16,328 nucleotides of DNA from Paracoccaceae bacterium (GCA_030626365.1 DAOUPC010000019.1:1-16328), one strand, 5' to 3'; positions 1 to 8,892 are shown, counted from the first letter of the stretch. Notes: generated by a model from the sequence alone, not told the origin. Made by a program: numbers and translations.

Positions 1-59
1 CCTATTATGTGTTTCAACTATAATGGGTTTTTGTGTCCTGCCAACTGTTGCGTTTAGCT
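1..59. other. Left-edge flank, no gene seen
   Basis: This is AT-richer sequence outside the inverted-repeat element. No convincing coding potential or RNA gene is visible. It is the original downstream flank of the transporter gene at 323-1384, now separated from it by the element. Confidence 0.5.
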
Positions 60-92
60 TAGGGTCAGGACCCAGTAATCCTGCACCACTGG
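60..92 (+). repeat. Left terminal inverted repeat of the element
   Basis: This 33-bp arm pairs with 293-325 with one mismatch (G at 75 against C in the equivalent position of the other arm). It includes the flanking TA at 60-61. Confidence 0.85.
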
Positions 93-292
93 TTTTACAG
101 ATTTTTTCTCTGACAAGGCACAGGGCGCATATAAATCTGGTTTATTTTCAAAGACCTGCAACGCAGTCAGAGGGAAAATCCGTCAAATCCGAAGGACGCT
201 GTTTTCCCTTCATCTCAGCGGCTCGGCGCGCTTGAAAATGGAGCCACCATTGACGGCGCGCGCCAAACCACTGATATTTCGGGAAAACAGCG

Positions 293-325
293 CCAGTGGT
301 GCAGGATTAGTGGGTCCTGACCCTA
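293..325 (-). repeat. Right terminal inverted repeat of the element
   Basis: This is the reverse complement of 60-92 apart from one base. Its outer end supplies the last three bases (323-325, CTA on the + strand) that read as the TAG stop of the leftward transporter gene. Confidence 0.85.
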
Positions 326-1384
326 GGCCGTCACGGCCACCTGTCGTTGATCCACCAGATAATCTGTCACGATTGCGCCGACCCACATGAAAAACAACGC
401 GGTCCAGGCGGTGGCGACAAAGATTGACCCGCCGGTCACCCCGGCCCCGATGGCACAGCCCCCCGCCAGCATCCCGCCAAAGCCCATCATGGCCGCGCCG
501 ATCATCGACCTGCGCATTGGCGTCGGCCCGTCAAAGCCCTGAAACTTCAGCTCTCCGGACAGGGCGGCGGCAAGGAATGCGCCGATGAAAACCCCCGGTA
601 TCAGGCCAATGTCGAATTCAAGCACCGGGTTCCGTTCAAGGAAAAACATCAGCGTATGCGCCGAAGGGCCGGTAAAGGTCGCGCTTTCGATTTGCACCGG
701 GTCAAACGCCACCTGTGACAGCGCATAGGTCAGCACCCACCCCAGGGCGACCGCAAACCCGACGCCCGAGGCAAATATCTGGCGTGCGGCCCCGATACGG
801 TTGCGCCGTGACAGGAACAGGGCCAGCACTGCGATGGCCAGTCCGATCAGCAATCCGCCATATTCCGGCAGGCCCAGGGCCGCCAGCAGGTCCATGTTGC
901 GTCCCCCCGCCGTGGTCCAGACCCCGGCGATCCGGTCGCGCAGGGGCGACAGGATGCCAGACAGGCTCATCTGGGCCACCACCGCGAAAATCAGCCCCGA
1001 CACGACCGAGCGCAGGTTGCCGGTGGCGGCCATCACCAGCAGGCGCCCCGAACAGCCGCGCGCCAGAACCATGCCCGCGCCAAACACCAGCCCGCCGACA
1101 ATGGCCCCCGACCAACTGCCGGGCACGGCCATCATGCGGGCATCGGCGCTGTCCATCAGACCCAAAAGCTGCGCCGCCTGCACCCAGACCACCGCAGTTG
1201 AAAAGGTCAGCAACCAGACCGACATGCGATCACCCATCGCCCCGCGGCCAAATTCGACCACCGCCGCGCGCAGGCAGAACCGCGAACGCTGTGCGGCAAT
1301 GCCAAACACCGTCCCGGTTAGCAGTCCGAACAGCGCCGCTGTCGGGGCCTCTCCGATCCGTTCGACCAGGGGCAGGATATCCAT
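323..1384 (-). CDS. YeeE/YedE family sulfur-compound transporter
   Basis: The product is a polytopic inner-membrane protein of 353 residues. Glycine-rich hydrophobic segments run through its whole length, typical of the YeeE/YedE (DUF395) family. Characterised members of that family import thiosulfate. Three cysteines sit in the family's hallmark contexts: SRFCLR (about residue 37), RGCSGR (about 111) and GGCAIGAG (about 310). In studied homologues such cysteines line the substrate path, so thiosulfate or a similar anion is a reasonable but inferred substrate. The start at 1384 is preferred because GGAG lies 7 nt upstream; an in-frame ATG 18 bp further upstream (1402) has no ribosome site. 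No TusA/YeeD partner gene is in the window. The TAG stop is formed at the junction with the inverted-repeat element, with little or no loss of coding sequence. It is transcribed divergently from the MFS gene. Confidence 0.85.
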   Translation of the reverse strand: MDILPLVERIGEAPTAALFGLLTGTVFGIAAQRSRFCLRAAVVEFGRGAMGDRMSVWLLTFSTAVVWVQAAQLLGLMDSADARMMAVPGSWSGAIVGGLVFGAGMVLARGCSGRLLVMAATGNLRSVVSGLIFAVVAQMSLSGILSPLRDRIAGVWTTAGGRNMDLLAALGLPEYGGLLIGLAIAVLALFLSRRNRIGAARQIFASGVGFAVALGWVLTYALSQVAFDPVQIESATFTGPSAHTLMFFLERNPVLEFDIGLIPGVFIGAFLAAALSGELKFQGFDGPTPMRRSMIGAAMMGFGGMLAGGCAIGAGVTGGSIFVATAWTALFFMWVGAIVTDYLVDQRQVAVTA

Positions 1385-1440
1385 TGCGTGTCTCCGACTC
1401 ATTCAGGTTTTGCGATATATAGAGGATTGCCGCCGGTTTG

Positions 1441-1452
1441 TGTATTGATACA
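1441..1452. promoter_or_regulatory. Palindrome between divergent transporter genes
   Basis: TGTAT-TG-ATACA is a perfect 5-bp-arm inverted repeat in the short gap between the divergent YeeE-type and MFS genes. It could be an operator shared by both, but nothing else supports that and a 12-bp palindrome can occur by chance. Confidence 0.25.
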
Positions 1453-1511
1453 GATCAGATGTGCCTTCTTTTGCCCTCGCCAAGTTGCGGCGGCGGGCGT
1501 ATGTCCGGGGA

Positions 1512-2744
1512 ATGAGCAACCTTGTATCCATTAATGATGCCGCCAGTCTGGCGTTCTGGCGCAGGCCGGTGACGTTGCTGTTTGTCGGCGCGATGGCGAT
1601 GCCGGTGGCGTTCTTTTCCTGGTACGCGCTGCTGAACAATTTCGTGATCGAGGTGGCGGCGTTTGACGGGGCAGATATTGGCCTGTTGCACACGGTGCGC
1701 GAGATACCCGGCTTTCTGGCCGTGGGGGTGATTGCGATCATCATATTCGTGCGTGAACAGGTGCTGGGGCTGGTTTCGCTGGCGCTGCTGGGTGTGGCGA
1801 CGGCCTTTACCGCGTGGTTTCCTTCGCTAGAGGGGCTGCTGACCCTGACCATGCTCAGCTCGATCGGGTTCCATTATTACGAGACGGTCAACCAATCGTT
1901 GCAGCTTCAGTGGTTGCCGAAAGACCGTGCGCCGCAAATGCTGGGCTGGATCATGGGGGCAGGGTCGGCGGTGACGCTGGTGGTGTTCGTGCTGATCGTG
2001 CTGATGTGGGACACACTGGGGCTGACCTATAATGTGGTGTTCATGGCGGCGGGTCTGTTTACGGCCGGGGTGGCCGTGTTCTGCCTGATCGCCTATCCGC
2101 AGTTCGAGGCCCCGCACCCGCAGGTCAAAAAGATGATCCTGCGCCGGCGTTACTGGCTGTATTATGCGTTGCAGTTCATGGCCGGGGCGCGGCGCCAGAT
2201 ATTCATGGTGTTTGCCGGTTTCATGATGGTTGAAAAGTTCGGCTTTGATGTGCAGGAACTGACCGGGCTGTATCTGATCAATCTGGTGCTGAACATCGGT
2301 CTGGCCCCGTTGCTGGGCAAGGCGGTTTCCCGGTTCGGAGAGCGGCGCACGCTGATCGTTGAATATGGCGGACTGGCGATCGTGTTCGCGGCCTATGGCG
2401 GGATTTACTGGTTCGGCTGGGGCGTGGTGCTGGCGGCGGTTCTTTATGTGATCGACCATGTCCTGTTTGCACTGGCGCTGGCCCTAAAGACCTATTTCCA
2501 GAAGATTGCCGATCCGGGTGATATTGCGCCCACTGCGGCCGTGGCCTTTACCATCAATCACATCGCGGCGGTGTTCCTGCCGGTGCTTTTGGGGCTGTTG
2601 TGGGTGGTTTCGCCTGCGGCGGTGTTCGGACTGGCGTCCTGCATGGCGCTGATTTCACTGGCGCTGGCGCTTTTGGTCCCGCGCCACCCGGCACCGGGCA
2701 ACGAGACGAAGCTAAGCAAATTTGCCGCCGCGCCGGCGGAATGA
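1512..2744 (+). CDS. MFS transporter
   Basis: The product is an integral membrane protein of about 410 residues with roughly twelve hydrophobic segments, the size and layout of the major facilitator superfamily. The central cytoplasmic loop (about residues 195-210) is basic, with KKMILRRRYW before the second half. The substrate cannot be told from the sequence. The start is uncertain. ATG at 1512 directly precedes a plausible N-terminus (MSNLVSINDAAS, then the first membrane span) but its G-rich stretch is only 1 nt away. A GTG at 1461 would add 17 basic residues. It diverges from the YeeE-type gene and ends 67 bp before prmA, with no terminator seen between, so read-through into prmA is possible. 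Confidence 0.8.
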   Translation: MSNLVSINDAASLAFWRRPVTLLFVGAMAMPVAFFSWYALLNNFVIEVAAFDGADIGLLHTVREIPGFLAVGVIAIIIFVREQVLGLVSLALLGVATAFTAWFPSLEGLLTLTMLSSIGFHYYETVNQSLQLQWLPKDRAPQMLGWIMGAGSAVTLVVFVLIVLMWDTLGLTYNVVFMAAGLFTAGVAVFCLIAYPQFEAPHPQVKKMILRRRYWLYYALQFMAGARRQIFMVFAGFMMVEKFGFDVQELTGLYLINLVLNIGLAPLLGKAVSRFGERRTLIVEYGGLAIVFAAYGGIYWFGWGVVLAAVLYVIDHVLFALALALKTYFQKIADPGDIAPTAAVAFTINHIAAVFLPVLLGLLWVVSPAAVFGLASCMALISLALALLVPRHPAPGNETKLSKFAAAPAE

Positions 2745-2800
2745 ACTTTGGGCCGGGTGCGCCCCGCGCGCCTCGTGCTTATCCGCATACGAACCGTTTC

Positions 2801-2806
2801 AGGAGA
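2801..2806 (+). promoter_or_regulatory. Ribosome binding site fixing the prmA start
   Basis: AGGAGA lies 5 nt before the ATG at 2812. It decides between that start and an upstream in-frame codon (2722) that would overlap the MFS gene. Confidence 0.75.
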
Positions 2807-2811
2807 TACTG

Positions 2812-3684
2812 ATGCCGACCTTTACCGCACTGACAACCCTGCCCGTGAAAACCGCCGCCGAGGCGCTGGGCCTGGCCATGGAACACATGGCCCCCGAACC
2901 AACCGGCATCGGCGTGTTCGAGGTAGAGGACGGATCGGGCCTGTACGAGGTGGGCGGCTATTTCACCGAGAGGCCGGATATGGCGGCGCTGGCCCTGCTG
3001 GCGGCAGCCTTTGGCGCGCAGCCGTTTGTGGTGTCCGAACTGCCGGAAACCGACTGGGTGGCACATGTGCGCCGGGAACTGGCCCCGGTCCGGGCGGGCC
3101 GGTTCTTTGTCTATGGCAGCCATGATGGCGATAAGGTGCCCGATGGCGTGGTGGCGTTGCTGATCGAGGCGGCAATGGCGTTCGGGACCGGGCATCATGG
3201 TACGACGCTGGGATGCCTGGAGGCGCTGGAGGGGTTGATCGAGGACGGGTTCGTGGCCGACAGGGTTGCCGATATAGGTTGTGGCACGGCCGTGTTGGCG
3301 ATGGCCGCCGCGCGGATCTGGGACGCCACCATTCTGGCCAGCGACATTGATCAGGTGGCGGTAGAGGTGGCCGAGGCCAACCTGTGCGCGAACGGCATGA
3401 AAGGCCGGGTGAGTTGCCTTGAGGCAGCCGGGTTCGACCATGCCGATCTGCGTGCGGCAGCCCCCTATGATCTGATCTTTGCGAATATCCTGAAAGGGCC
3501 GCTGATTGCGCTGGCCCCGGACGTCGAAACCCACCTTCGCCCCGGTGGTTTCGCAATTCTTTCGGGAATTTTGAACGAACAGGCAAAAAATATTGTCGAT
3601 GTTTATGCACAATTCGGCATCAATCCGCTCAAACAGACCCGGATCGGTGACTGGACGACGCTAGTTTTGCAGAAAACGGCCTAA
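2812..3684 (+). CDS. prmA: Ribosomal protein L11 methyltransferase
   Basis: PrmA is a cytoplasmic SAM-dependent enzyme that methylates ribosomal protein L11. The 290-residue length matches the family. An N-terminal substrate-recognition part (about residues 1-90) precedes a Rossmann methyltransferase domain. Visible motifs are AFGTGHHGTT (123-132), the SAM-binding DIGCGTAVLA (154-163), an acidic strand end ASDID (176-180), and NILKGPL (225-231), which replaces the usual NILANPL-type catalytic-loop motif. It follows the MFS gene on the same strand. The GTGHH and NIL motifs make the call firm. Confidence 0.93.
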   Translation: MPTFTALTTLPVKTAAEALGLAMEHMAPEPTGIGVFEVEDGSGLYEVGGYFTERPDMAALALLAAAFGAQPFVVSELPETDWVAHVRRELAPVRAGRFFVYGSHDGDKVPDGVVALLIEAAMAFGTGHHGTTLGCLEALEGLIEDGFVADRVADIGCGTAVLAMAAARIWDATILASDIDQVAVEVAEANLCANGMKGRVSCLEAAGFDHADLRAAAPYDLIFANILKGPLIALAPDVETHLRPGGFAILSGILNEQAKNIVDVYAQFGINPLKQTRIGDWTTLVLQKTA

Positions 3685-3788
3685 AGGCGCCGAATATAAG
3701 GGCGCAATAAGGCACCTGCCCAGATTTTGCCATAATCGCTACCTATTTTGGTTGTCCGCAGATGTGGGCAAGATATCCAGAGGTTGTT

Positions 3789-4133
3789 ATGGTTAAAAAT
3801 CAACGCCAGTTTAGTGAACGTTTGCAGCGGCTTTCGCGCAAGCACGATGCGATGACGCGCGGCTACGTCACGCATATGCAGCCTGATGGGTTGATCGTTG
3901 CCCGGCCCAAGCGCCCGCCAATCCGTATATCCGGGCGCGCGGTTCTGTTGTGTTTCGCCGCCTTTATCGGGTTCAAGGTGTTTCTTGTCGCCAGCCTGGG
4001 CCTGGTGACTTATGAGGAGCGGCTGGGCCGCCTGCAGGCCGGCACCATGGTGGAAAGGATCGGGGCGTTTGCCATGCAGGTCGATCCGGTGACCAAGGCG
4101 CTTGCCAAAAAGGTTGTCTATACCCTGCGTTAG
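3789..4133 (+). CDS. Small single-span membrane protein, unknown function
   Basis: I do not recognise a named family in this 114-residue protein. A basic N-terminal part of about 45 residues (KNQRQFSERLQRLSRKHDAM, later RPKRPPIRISGR) precedes one hydrophobic span (about residues 50-70, VLLCFAAFIGFKVFLVASLG). A C-terminal region of about 40 residues follows. The charge bias suggests the N-terminus stays in the cytoplasm. ATG at 3789 is chosen because AGAGG lies a few bases upstream; an in-frame ATG at 3762 is also possible. It follows prmA by about 100 bp and precedes a strong terminator, so it may be the last gene of that unit. Codon use matches its neighbours, which argues it is real. Confidence 0.7.
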   Translation: MVKNQRQFSERLQRLSRKHDAMTRGYVTHMQPDGLIVARPKRPPIRISGRAVLLCFAAFIGFKVFLVASLGLVTYEERLGRLQAGTMVERIGAFAMQVDPVTKALAKKVVYTLR

Positions 4134-4181
4134 GCAGGGTCGGGGCGGTTTGCCGCCGCCATCGGGTATTCTTTACATAAC

Positions 4182-4218
4182 AAAGCCGCCGCGTGAGGGG
4201 ATCACGCGGCGGCTTTTC
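4182..4218. terminator. Bidirectional rho-independent terminator
   Basis: A 14-bp perfect stem (4182-4195 with 4203-4216, AAAGCCGCCGCGTG and its complement) encloses a 7-nt loop and ends in a T run on the + strand. The A run on the left arm gives a T run on the - strand. It sits between the convergent ends of the small membrane protein gene and ppaC and can serve both. Confidence 0.88.
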
Positions 4219-4243
4219 TGTTCTGCTCGGCTTGGCCGGGGTG

Positions 4244-5164
4244 TCAGACCTTGAGGTTGGGGATGATCTGTTTTTTGCGGCTCATGACGCCGGGCAGGAC
4301 CACGGCGTCGCCGGTGGCCTCAACGCCAAAGCTTTTGCTGGCCACGCTGCGGACCGTGTCGTTGGGCAGCAGCAGGGTAGCCTCTTCGTTCAGGATGTCG
4401 ACGACGAACAGCAGGACCTGATCGACGCCATCCTCGGCGGCGACGCCGGGCATGGTCTGCATCAGTGATGCCTGACGGTCCAGCACCACGTCGGGCGCGG
4501 TCGTTTCCAGAACCGATATCCGGAATTTGGTGCCGCCGATCTGATATTCCTTGCTGTCCATACGCAGCAGCTCTGCATCCGAAAAAGACGACACATCCGA
4601 TTTTGCGGCAAACATTTCGGCGGCGTATTCGCCAACATTGATCCCCAGATCAGCCGCCAGTGCTTCGGCCACGGCCTTGTCATGGGCGGTGGTGGTCGGA
4701 GAGCGGTATTCCAGCGTGTCGCTAAGGATGCAGGTCAGCATCGCGCCCTTGATGTTGTCGGGCATCTTGTCCATGTCGTCGCCGATCAAGTCATGCATGA
4801 TGGTGGCGGTGCAGGCGACGGGACGGATGGTGATGTCGATCGGACCCTTGGTTTCCAGTCCACCGACCAGTTTGTGATGGTCGATGATCGCCTGCACATC
4901 CGCGCCGTTGATATTGGCGGGCAGTTCGGCGGGGTTGTTGGTGTCGACAATGACGCAAGGCGCGCCATCGGCCAGATCTGCAATGATCGCCGGCTTTTCC
5001 AGGAACCAGCGCACCAGCATAAAGTTGGCTTCGGTGTTGGGTTCGCCCAACAGCTTTGGCTCGGCCGGGGTGCCCTTGATTTCGCTAAGATACCAGGCCC
5101 AGATGATGGGGGACCCGGTGGAATCGGTGTCGGGGGATTTGTGGCCCAGAACTTGGATGGTCAT
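4244..5164 (-). CDS. ppaC: Manganese-dependent (family II) inorganic pyrophosphatase
   Basis: This is a cytosolic enzyme that hydrolyses pyrophosphate to two phosphates. The 306-residue length matches the CBS-less family II (DHH superfamily) form. Metal-binding residues of the family are visible: H8, D12 and D14 in GHKSPDTDS, D74 in VDTNN, H96-H97 in DHHK, and D149 in SDT. The C-terminal substrate-binding motif SRKKQ is at 295-299. The ATG at 5164 has AGGA upstream. It converges on the terminator at 4182-4218 and is divergent from the DUF2161 gene. All key residues are present, so it should be active. Confidence 0.95.
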   Translation of the reverse strand: MTIQVLGHKSPDTDSTGSPIIWAWYLSEIKGTPAEPKLLGEPNTEANFMLVRWFLEKPAIIADLADGAPCVIVDTNNPAELPANINGADVQAIIDHHKLVGGLETKGPIDITIRPVACTATIMHDLIGDDMDKMPDNIKGAMLTCILSDTLEYRSPTTTAHDKAVAEALAADLGINVGEYAAEMFAAKSDVSSFSDAELLRMDSKEYQIGGTKFRISVLETTAPDVVLDRQASLMQTMPGVAAEDGVDQVLLFVVDILNEEATLLLPNDTVRSVASKSFGVEATGDAVVLPGVMSRKKQIIPNLKV

Positions 5165-5280
5165 TGCATGATCCTGATCAATTAGGTGGGGTTGCGCGCC
5201 TTATAGGCGGGGACCTGTTGCTTGTCACGTGGCCATTCGTTGGCAAATGGACGCGACGCAAGACATTGCCTATTGTGAAC

Positions 5281-5958
5281 ATGATGACACGCGAACAGGA
5301 TCTTTACCCGCCGGTCAAGGCGCTGCTGGAACGTCAGGGCTATGCCGTCAAGGGCGAGGTCGGGGCGGCAGATGTGGTGGCCATGCGCGGGGACGACCCG
5401 CCCGTTATCGTTGAGCTGAAATTGCGCTTTTCGCTGGGGTTGTTTCATCAGGCGATTGCAAGGCTGTCGGTCAGTGATCTGGTTTATGTGGCCGTGCCGC
5501 GCCCCACCGGCAAGACCGCGCGGCGCGCGTTAAAGGATAATCTGGCCCTGTGTCGCCGTCTGGGGCTGGGGCTGATCACGGTGCGGGGTGACGGGGCAAC
5601 CGGGCGCGCCGAGGTACAGTGCGATCCGGGCCCATACACGCCGCGCAAGTCGAAAAAGCGCACGGTGCGCCTGTTGCGCGAATTCGACCGGCTGCGGGGG
5701 GACCCCAATGCGGGCGGGGCCACGCGCCATGGCATTGTTACCGGGTATCGTCAGGATGCGCTGCGCTGTGCGGCGCATCTGGCCGAACATGGCCCGACCA
5801 AGGGGGCGGGGGTGGCCAGCGCCGTGGGGGTCAGGCAGGCAACCCGACTGATGGCCGACAACCATTATGGCTGGTTCGAACGGGTATCGACCGGGATTTA
5901 TGGGCTGACGGATACGGGCCACGAGGGGCTAAAGCACTGGGCCTATAGCTGGGAATGA
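5281..5958 (+). CDS. DUF2161 family, PD-(D/E)XK nuclease-like protein
   Basis: The product is about 225 residues and resembles the DUF2161 family, annotated elsewhere as a putative PD-(D/E)XK-type phosphodiesterase. The core signature is visible: an acidic residue in GAADVVAM (D31), then ELK (E45-K47) in PPVIVELKLRF, followed by FHQAIARL, which would supply the helix after the core. The middle is basic (RKSKKRTVRLLREFDR). The C-terminal half (HGIVTGYRQDALRC to the end) looks like a helix-turn-helix-type fold, a weak judgement. Substrate and role are unknown to me. The start is uncertain: tandem ATGs at 5281 and 5284 and a GTG at 5275 all lack a clear ribosome site. It is divergent from ppaC, with a gap of about 115 bp. 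Confidence 0.75.
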   Translation: MMTREQDLYPPVKALLERQGYAVKGEVGAADVVAMRGDDPPVIVELKLRFSLGLFHQAIARLSVSDLVYVAVPRPTGKTARRALKDNLALCRRLGLGLITVRGDGATGRAEVQCDPGPYTPRKSKKRTVRLLREFDRLRGDPNAGGATRHGIVTGYRQDALRCAAHLAEHGPTKGAGVASAVGVRQATRLMADNHYGWFERVSTGIYGLTDTGHEGLKHWAYSWE

Positions 5959-5964
5959 TCTGGA

Positions 5965-6507
5965 TCAGGGCGTGTATTGGCGCAGTTCACAATTGGCCAT
6001 GTCGAACCCGGCCAGTTCCTTGAATGTATTTCCGTGGCCGATGATCGCCACGGGCCGGTCTGTCAGGCTGTGCAGGCTGTCGCGAAACCGGTCTATGCGG
6101 GCCCCGAAGACATCGTGCGGTTCAACCGGGACGCCGGTTTCGTTCTCTTGCCCCTGATGCCACCAGATATCGTCCAGATGATCAAACGACAGCATTGGAA
6201 AGTCAGCCTGCAACTGATGGGGCGCGCGGCCGATGTCGCAACTGTGTTCAAGGTGTTCATGATGCCCGGCCATGACCCTGATTGGCGCAATCCCGTCGAA
6301 AATGCCCAACGCCGTCTGAATCGCACGGGTCAGCGGTGATGTGATAACTTGTCTGATTCCCAGATCGGCCACCTTTTCCCGGACCTGCCGGGCCTGTGCC
6401 TGACCAAGCGCCGTCAGGGGGGCGTCCAGAACCATCGGGTCGGTGCCGTCTGCCTCGTAGACCACGTTGAATTCGGATTGTCCGTGTCGGATCAGGAAAA
6501 TTGGCAT
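5965..6507 (-). CDS. Histidine phosphatase family protein
   Basis: This is a 180-residue member of the phosphoglycerate mutase-like histidine phosphatase superfamily. The catalytic RHGQSE starts at residue 7, with H8 as the phospho-acceptor. R61 in SPLTRAIQTA, E84 in GHHEHLEH and H158 in IIGHGNTF complete the expected active site. Family members dephosphorylate small molecules or proteins; this one's substrate is not evident. ATG at 6507 is chosen because the motif conventionally begins a few residues after the start and AAGG lies upstream. Longer in-frame starts would add a non-conserved tail. It converges closely with the DUF2161 gene, 6 bp between stops. Confidence 0.88.
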   Translation of the reverse strand: MPIFLIRHGQSEFNVVYEADGTDPMVLDAPLTALGQAQARQVREKVADLGIRQVITSPLTRAIQTALGIFDGIAPIRVMAGHHEHLEHSCDIGRAPHQLQADFPMLSFDHLDDIWWHQGQENETGVPVEPHDVFGARIDRFRDSLHSLTDRPVAIIGHGNTFKELAGFDMANCELRQYTP

Positions 6508-6708
6508 GGCAAACCTTTTCATTGTGGGCCGCGTTGGCCTGTTGGTGGGGCGAATCCCGTGCGTTTCGTGCCAAGGTGGTCTGATCCCGGGGCCATGGCA
6601 AGGACAGGATCGGCGCGTGGCGGACTGGTGATACCGCGCCAAAACCGGGTTTTGTCAGGCGGAGGAACGGGTTGGGCCGGGATTCTTGGATTTATTACTG
6701 ATGCAGAG
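6508..6708. other. Gap upstream of groES, left part: nothing recognised
   Basis: This is the leader of the leftward phosphatase gene and the distal upstream region of groESL. I see no convincing ORF, repeat or RNA gene in it. Confidence 0.5.
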
Positions 6709-6737
6709 TTGACAGGCCATGACCTCGTGCCTAGCTA
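6709..6737 (+). promoter_or_regulatory. Probable sigma70-type promoter of groESL
   Basis: TTGACA at 6709-6714 is a perfect -35 hexamer. It is followed after 17 bp by TAGCTA (6732-6737), an acceptable -10. Predicted initiation near 6744 would fall at the edge of the CIRCE operator, as expected for HrcA repression. No sigma32-type -35/-10 pair was recognised. Confidence 0.6.
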
Positions 6738-6744
6738 TGCGCCG

Positions 6745-6771
6745 TTAGCACTCGCATCAGGTGAGTGATAA
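6745..6771. promoter_or_regulatory. CIRCE operator (HrcA binding site)
   Basis: TTAGCACTC, a 9-nt spacer and GAGTGATAA match the CIRCE inverted repeat (TTAGCACTC-N9-GAGTGCTAA) with one mismatch in the right arm. It lies about 60 bp before groES, so heat-shock control by the HrcA repressor is expected. hrcA itself is not in the window. Confidence 0.93.
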
Positions 6772-6831
6772 TAGCCTCCCCGCAAGGAGAGAGGCAGGAT
6801 ACAAACTTTGAGCTATGAAGGAGCTGCAAAG

Positions 6832-7119
6832 ATGGCATTGAAACCGCTTCATGACCGCGTACTGGTACGCCGTACCGAAGGTGACGAGAAAACTGCTGGT
6901 GGGTTGATCATTCCCGATAGCGCCAAGGAAAAGCCGAGCGAAGGCCAGGTTGTTGCTTGTGGCGAAGGCGCGCGCAAGGACAGCGGCGAACTGATCGAGA
7001 TGGCCGTTAAGACCGGCGACACGATCCTGTTCGGCAAGTGGTCCGGCACCGAGGTTACTCTCGATGGCGAAGAACTGCTGATGATGAAAGAAAGCGATAT
7101 CATGGGGATCATCGAATAA
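6832..7119 (+). CDS. groES: Co-chaperonin GroES (Hsp10)
   Basis: This is the 95-residue heptameric lid of the GroEL chaperonin, acting in the cytoplasm. The sequence begins with the canonical LKPLHDRVLVRR. It carries the mobile loop around EKTAGGLIIPDSAKEKPSEG (about residues 17-36) and ends with the typical VLLMMKESDIMGIIE-like segment. AAGGAG 9 nt upstream fixes ATG 6832 over an in-frame TTG 24 bp earlier. It is first in a two-gene operon under the CIRCE site, 66 bp ahead of groEL. Confidence 0.97.
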   Translation: MALKPLHDRVLVRRTEGDEKTAGGLIIPDSAKEKPSEGQVVACGEGARKDSGELIEMAVKTGDTILFGKWSGTEVTLDGEELLMMKESDIMGIIE

Positions 7120-7185
7120 GCCTTCGGGCCTTCGACCCCAAGATAATTCGCCGAACATTCAAGAAATCTCTCAAGGAGAATGCAA

Positions 7186-8832
<1,647 letters not shown>

Positions 8833-8863
8833 ATCACGCCGTTCCCTTGTTGGAATGACTAAG

Positions 8864-8892
8864 AAAGGGGCTCCGGGTTGGGGCCCCTTTTG
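8864..8892 (+). terminator. Rho-independent terminator of groESL
   Basis: The 11-bp stem (8864-8874 with 8880-8890, one G-T pair) has a 5-nt loop GGGTT and runs into TTTT. It starts about 30 bp after the groEL stop codon. Confidence 0.88.

Larger units (their letters stand above)
60..325. mobile_element. Miniature inverted-repeat element (MITE-like)
   Basis: Arms at 60-92 and 293-325 are inverted copies of each other over 33 bp with a single mismatch. The outermost dinucleotide on both sides is TA, so the element proper is probably 62-323 (262 bp) flanked by a TA target duplication. Each tip starts GGGTCAGGACCC, itself a small palindrome. A second internal inverted pair lies at 199-210 and 281-292 (CGCTGTTTTCCC and its complement). 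No ORF inside looks like a transposase, so it would be non-autonomous and need a transposase in trans. A TA duplication fits IS630/Tc1-mariner or some IS5-family relatives; the family cannot be named from this copy alone. Confidence 0.75.

Noticed and set aside
23..235. A 70-residue frame crossing the left arm of the inverted-repeat element
   Set aside because: It spans the element boundary, lacks a ribosome site and has no transposase-like features.
715..1422. Long open frames antisense to the YeeE-type gene
   Set aside because: The proline- and arginine-rich composition is typical of antisense frames in GC-rich genes, and the opposite strand has a motif-bearing transporter.
2724..2738. GC-rich CCGCC/GGCGG hairpin at the end of the MFS gene
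   Set aside because: Only a 5-bp stem inside the coding sequence with no T tail, so it is not a credible terminator.
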